Positions 62,385-64,000 of a stretch of DNA of 64,000 nucleotides are shown one piece after another; within the stretch, counting starts at the first letter, position 1; every line of letters starts with the position of its first letter. The notes below the pieces were generated by a model. That model saw only the letters and a list, made by a program, of their open reading frames with translations. It was not told where the DNA came from and did no database searches. This DNA comes from Ficedula albicollis (Eukaryota; Chordata; Aves; Passeriformes; Muscicapidae). The translations under genes and the position numbers were made by a program. Location: the NCBI RefSeq assembly GCF_000247815.1, contig NW_004775927.1:377223-441222 (forward strand), in the 5' to 3' direction.

Positions 62385-62498
62385 GGTTTGGAAGGAACCT
62401 TAAAGATCATATTGTTCCAACCCATCTGGTGTGGGCAGGTTGGTTTGGAAGGAACCTTAAAGATCATATAGTTCCAACCCATCTGGTGTGGGCAGGTA
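62385..62498. repeat. 57-bp tandem duplication in CR1 3' region
   Basis: Two head-to-tail copies starting GGTTTGGAAGG, with about two differences. Confidence 0.92.
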
Positions 62499-62963
62499 CA
62501 CCTTTCACTAGACCAGGTTATTCAGAGCTCCCTCCAGCCTGGCCTCAAACACCTCCAGGAATGGGGCATCTGCAACTTCTCTGGGAAACCTGTTCCAGTG
62601 CCTCACCACCCTCATTGCATAGAGTTTTTCCTAACATCTAACCTACACTTGTTCTCTTCAGTCTGAAGCCATTGCTCCTTGCCTTGTCATTACATGCTCT
62701 TGTAAACAGTCTTTCTCCATCTCTCTTGGAGGCTTCCTTGAGGTACTGGAAGGCTGCAATTAGGTCACCCCAAAGCCTTCTTCTTCTCCTGACTGAACAA
62801 TGTCAATTCTCTCAGCCTTTCCTCACAGGAGATCTGCTCCATCCCTCTGATCAATTTGGTGGCCTCCTCTGGACTGTCTCCAACAGGTCCTTGGCCCTCC
62901 TGTGCAGGGACCCCAGAGCTGGGTGCAGCACTGCAGGTGGGGTCTCAGCAGAGCAGAGCAGAG

Positions 62964-63091
<128 letters not shown>

Positions 63092-64000
63092 AGCAGAGCA
63101 GAGCAGAGGGGCAGAATCCCCTCCCTCCCCTGCTGCCCACACTGCTCTGGATGCAGCCCAGGACATGTTTGACTTTCTGGGCTGTGAGTGCCCATGGCTG
63201 GGTCATGCCCAGCCTCTCACCCACCCACACCCCCAAGTCCTTCTGGGCCAGGCTGCTCTGATCTGTTCATCCCACATGCTGAGTTGACTCCAAGGGTTGC
63301 CCCAATCGAGGACCTTGCACTTGGTCTTATTAAAACTCATTTCCACGGGCCCACTTATTGAGGTTGTTCTGATCCCTCTGGATGGCATCCTGCCCTTCAA
63401 ATATGGCAACTGCATCACTCAGCCTGATGTCATCAGCAAATTCACTGAAGGAGCACTTGGTTCCTTTATCTATGCCATAAATGAAGATATTAAATAACAC
63501 TGGTCTGAATGCAGACCCCTGAGGGACCCCATTTGTCACTGATGTCCTTCAGCACTCTGAGCCATTGACCACTACCCTCTGGATGTCTACCCACTTCCTT
63601 ACATATTTAACAGTCCACCCATCAATTTTGACTTATTTCTAATTGAAAGAGAAGGATGTTGTAGGGGTAGTAAAGCCTTTACAGAACTCCAGAACTCCCT
63701 GCTCAGCTACGTCGGTCTCTTGCCTTCTTTGCATGATTTCTTGCTTCTGGGCATTGCTAGCTCTTGTTCAATCTGTCAGGTCTATTCCACTCTCTTGCCC
63801 CTCGGGGCAGTCTGTCAGGGGATCCCACTGACTATCCCCCTGAAGAGCTGGAAGTTTGCTTTTATAAAGTTCAGGGGCCTAATTTTAGGCCCTTCTTTCC
63901 TACCTGATCCATATCCCTCAGGAGTGCAAACTCCACCAATGCAGGGTCACTGCAGTCTGGGCTGCCTCTAATCTTGATGTGTCCAAAGAGTTCACCTGTG

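Overview
The window looks like a gene-poor, AT-rich stretch of a bird genome (possibly a passerine). The evidence is a set of CR1 LINE fragments with the avian (ATTCTATG)-type 3' tail, avian long LTRs beginning TGTGTTGG, and an endogenous retrovirus (ERV) whose R region resembles that of avian alpharetroviruses. I found no host protein-coding exon, tRNA, rRNA or CRISPR array that I can support.

Layout. Positions 1-5890 hold the 5' half of a defective ERV on the minus strand: 5' LTR (5444-5890), gag matrix, capsid and nucleocapsid (5291 down to 2348), protease (2579-1959) and reverse transcriptase (RT, 1964 down to 1). It runs off the left edge, so RNase H, integrase, env and the 3' LTR are not seen. 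It is broken by internal duplications, a single N at 472, frameshifts, two in-frame TGA codons in RT and three long poly-C tracts. A 1.29 kb solo LTR with a 5-bp target-site duplication (TSD) lies at 6646-7933. From about 8 to 21 kb the DNA is single-copy-like, apart from a 670-bp (ATT)n array fused to a 379-bp poly-C tract. The 21.4-28.6 kb region is a repeat cluster: an old CR1 split by a 550-bp solo LTR with its own TSD, an ERVL-like LTR at 23.6-24.85 kb, and a CR1 RT fragment at 26.7-28.6 kb. After a (GTTTG)n array (29.07-29.39 kb) come 19 kb with no recognised element. An ERVL-like LTR and small CR1 pieces lie at 48.5-51 kb, an 898-bp poly-C at 53.7-54.6 kb, a CR1 tail at 55.3 kb, a 640-bp (AAAAGG)n polypurine array at 60.9-61.5 kb, and a CR1 (minus) from 62.37 kb to the right edge, itself interrupted by poly-C.

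Most interesting biology. The ERV keeps two textbook -1 ribosomal frameshift signals. At gag-pro there is GGGAAAC, a 6-nt spacer, a perfect 10-bp stem and a 7-bp second stem that could form an H-type pseudoknot. At pro-pol there is AAATTTA followed by a perfect 12-bp long-range stem, as in Rous-sarcoma-type viruses. The genome plan (gag, pro and pol in three frames) is betaretrovirus-like, while the R region and the pro-pol signal are alpharetrovirus-like. This suggests an intermediate or mosaic class II avian lineage.

Main caution. All six very long homopolymers are poly-C on the + strand, and several sit between duplicated flanks. Together with the N and the duplicated ERV blocks, this points to assembly or consensus artefacts; the homopolymer lengths and ERV duplications should not be trusted without raw reads.
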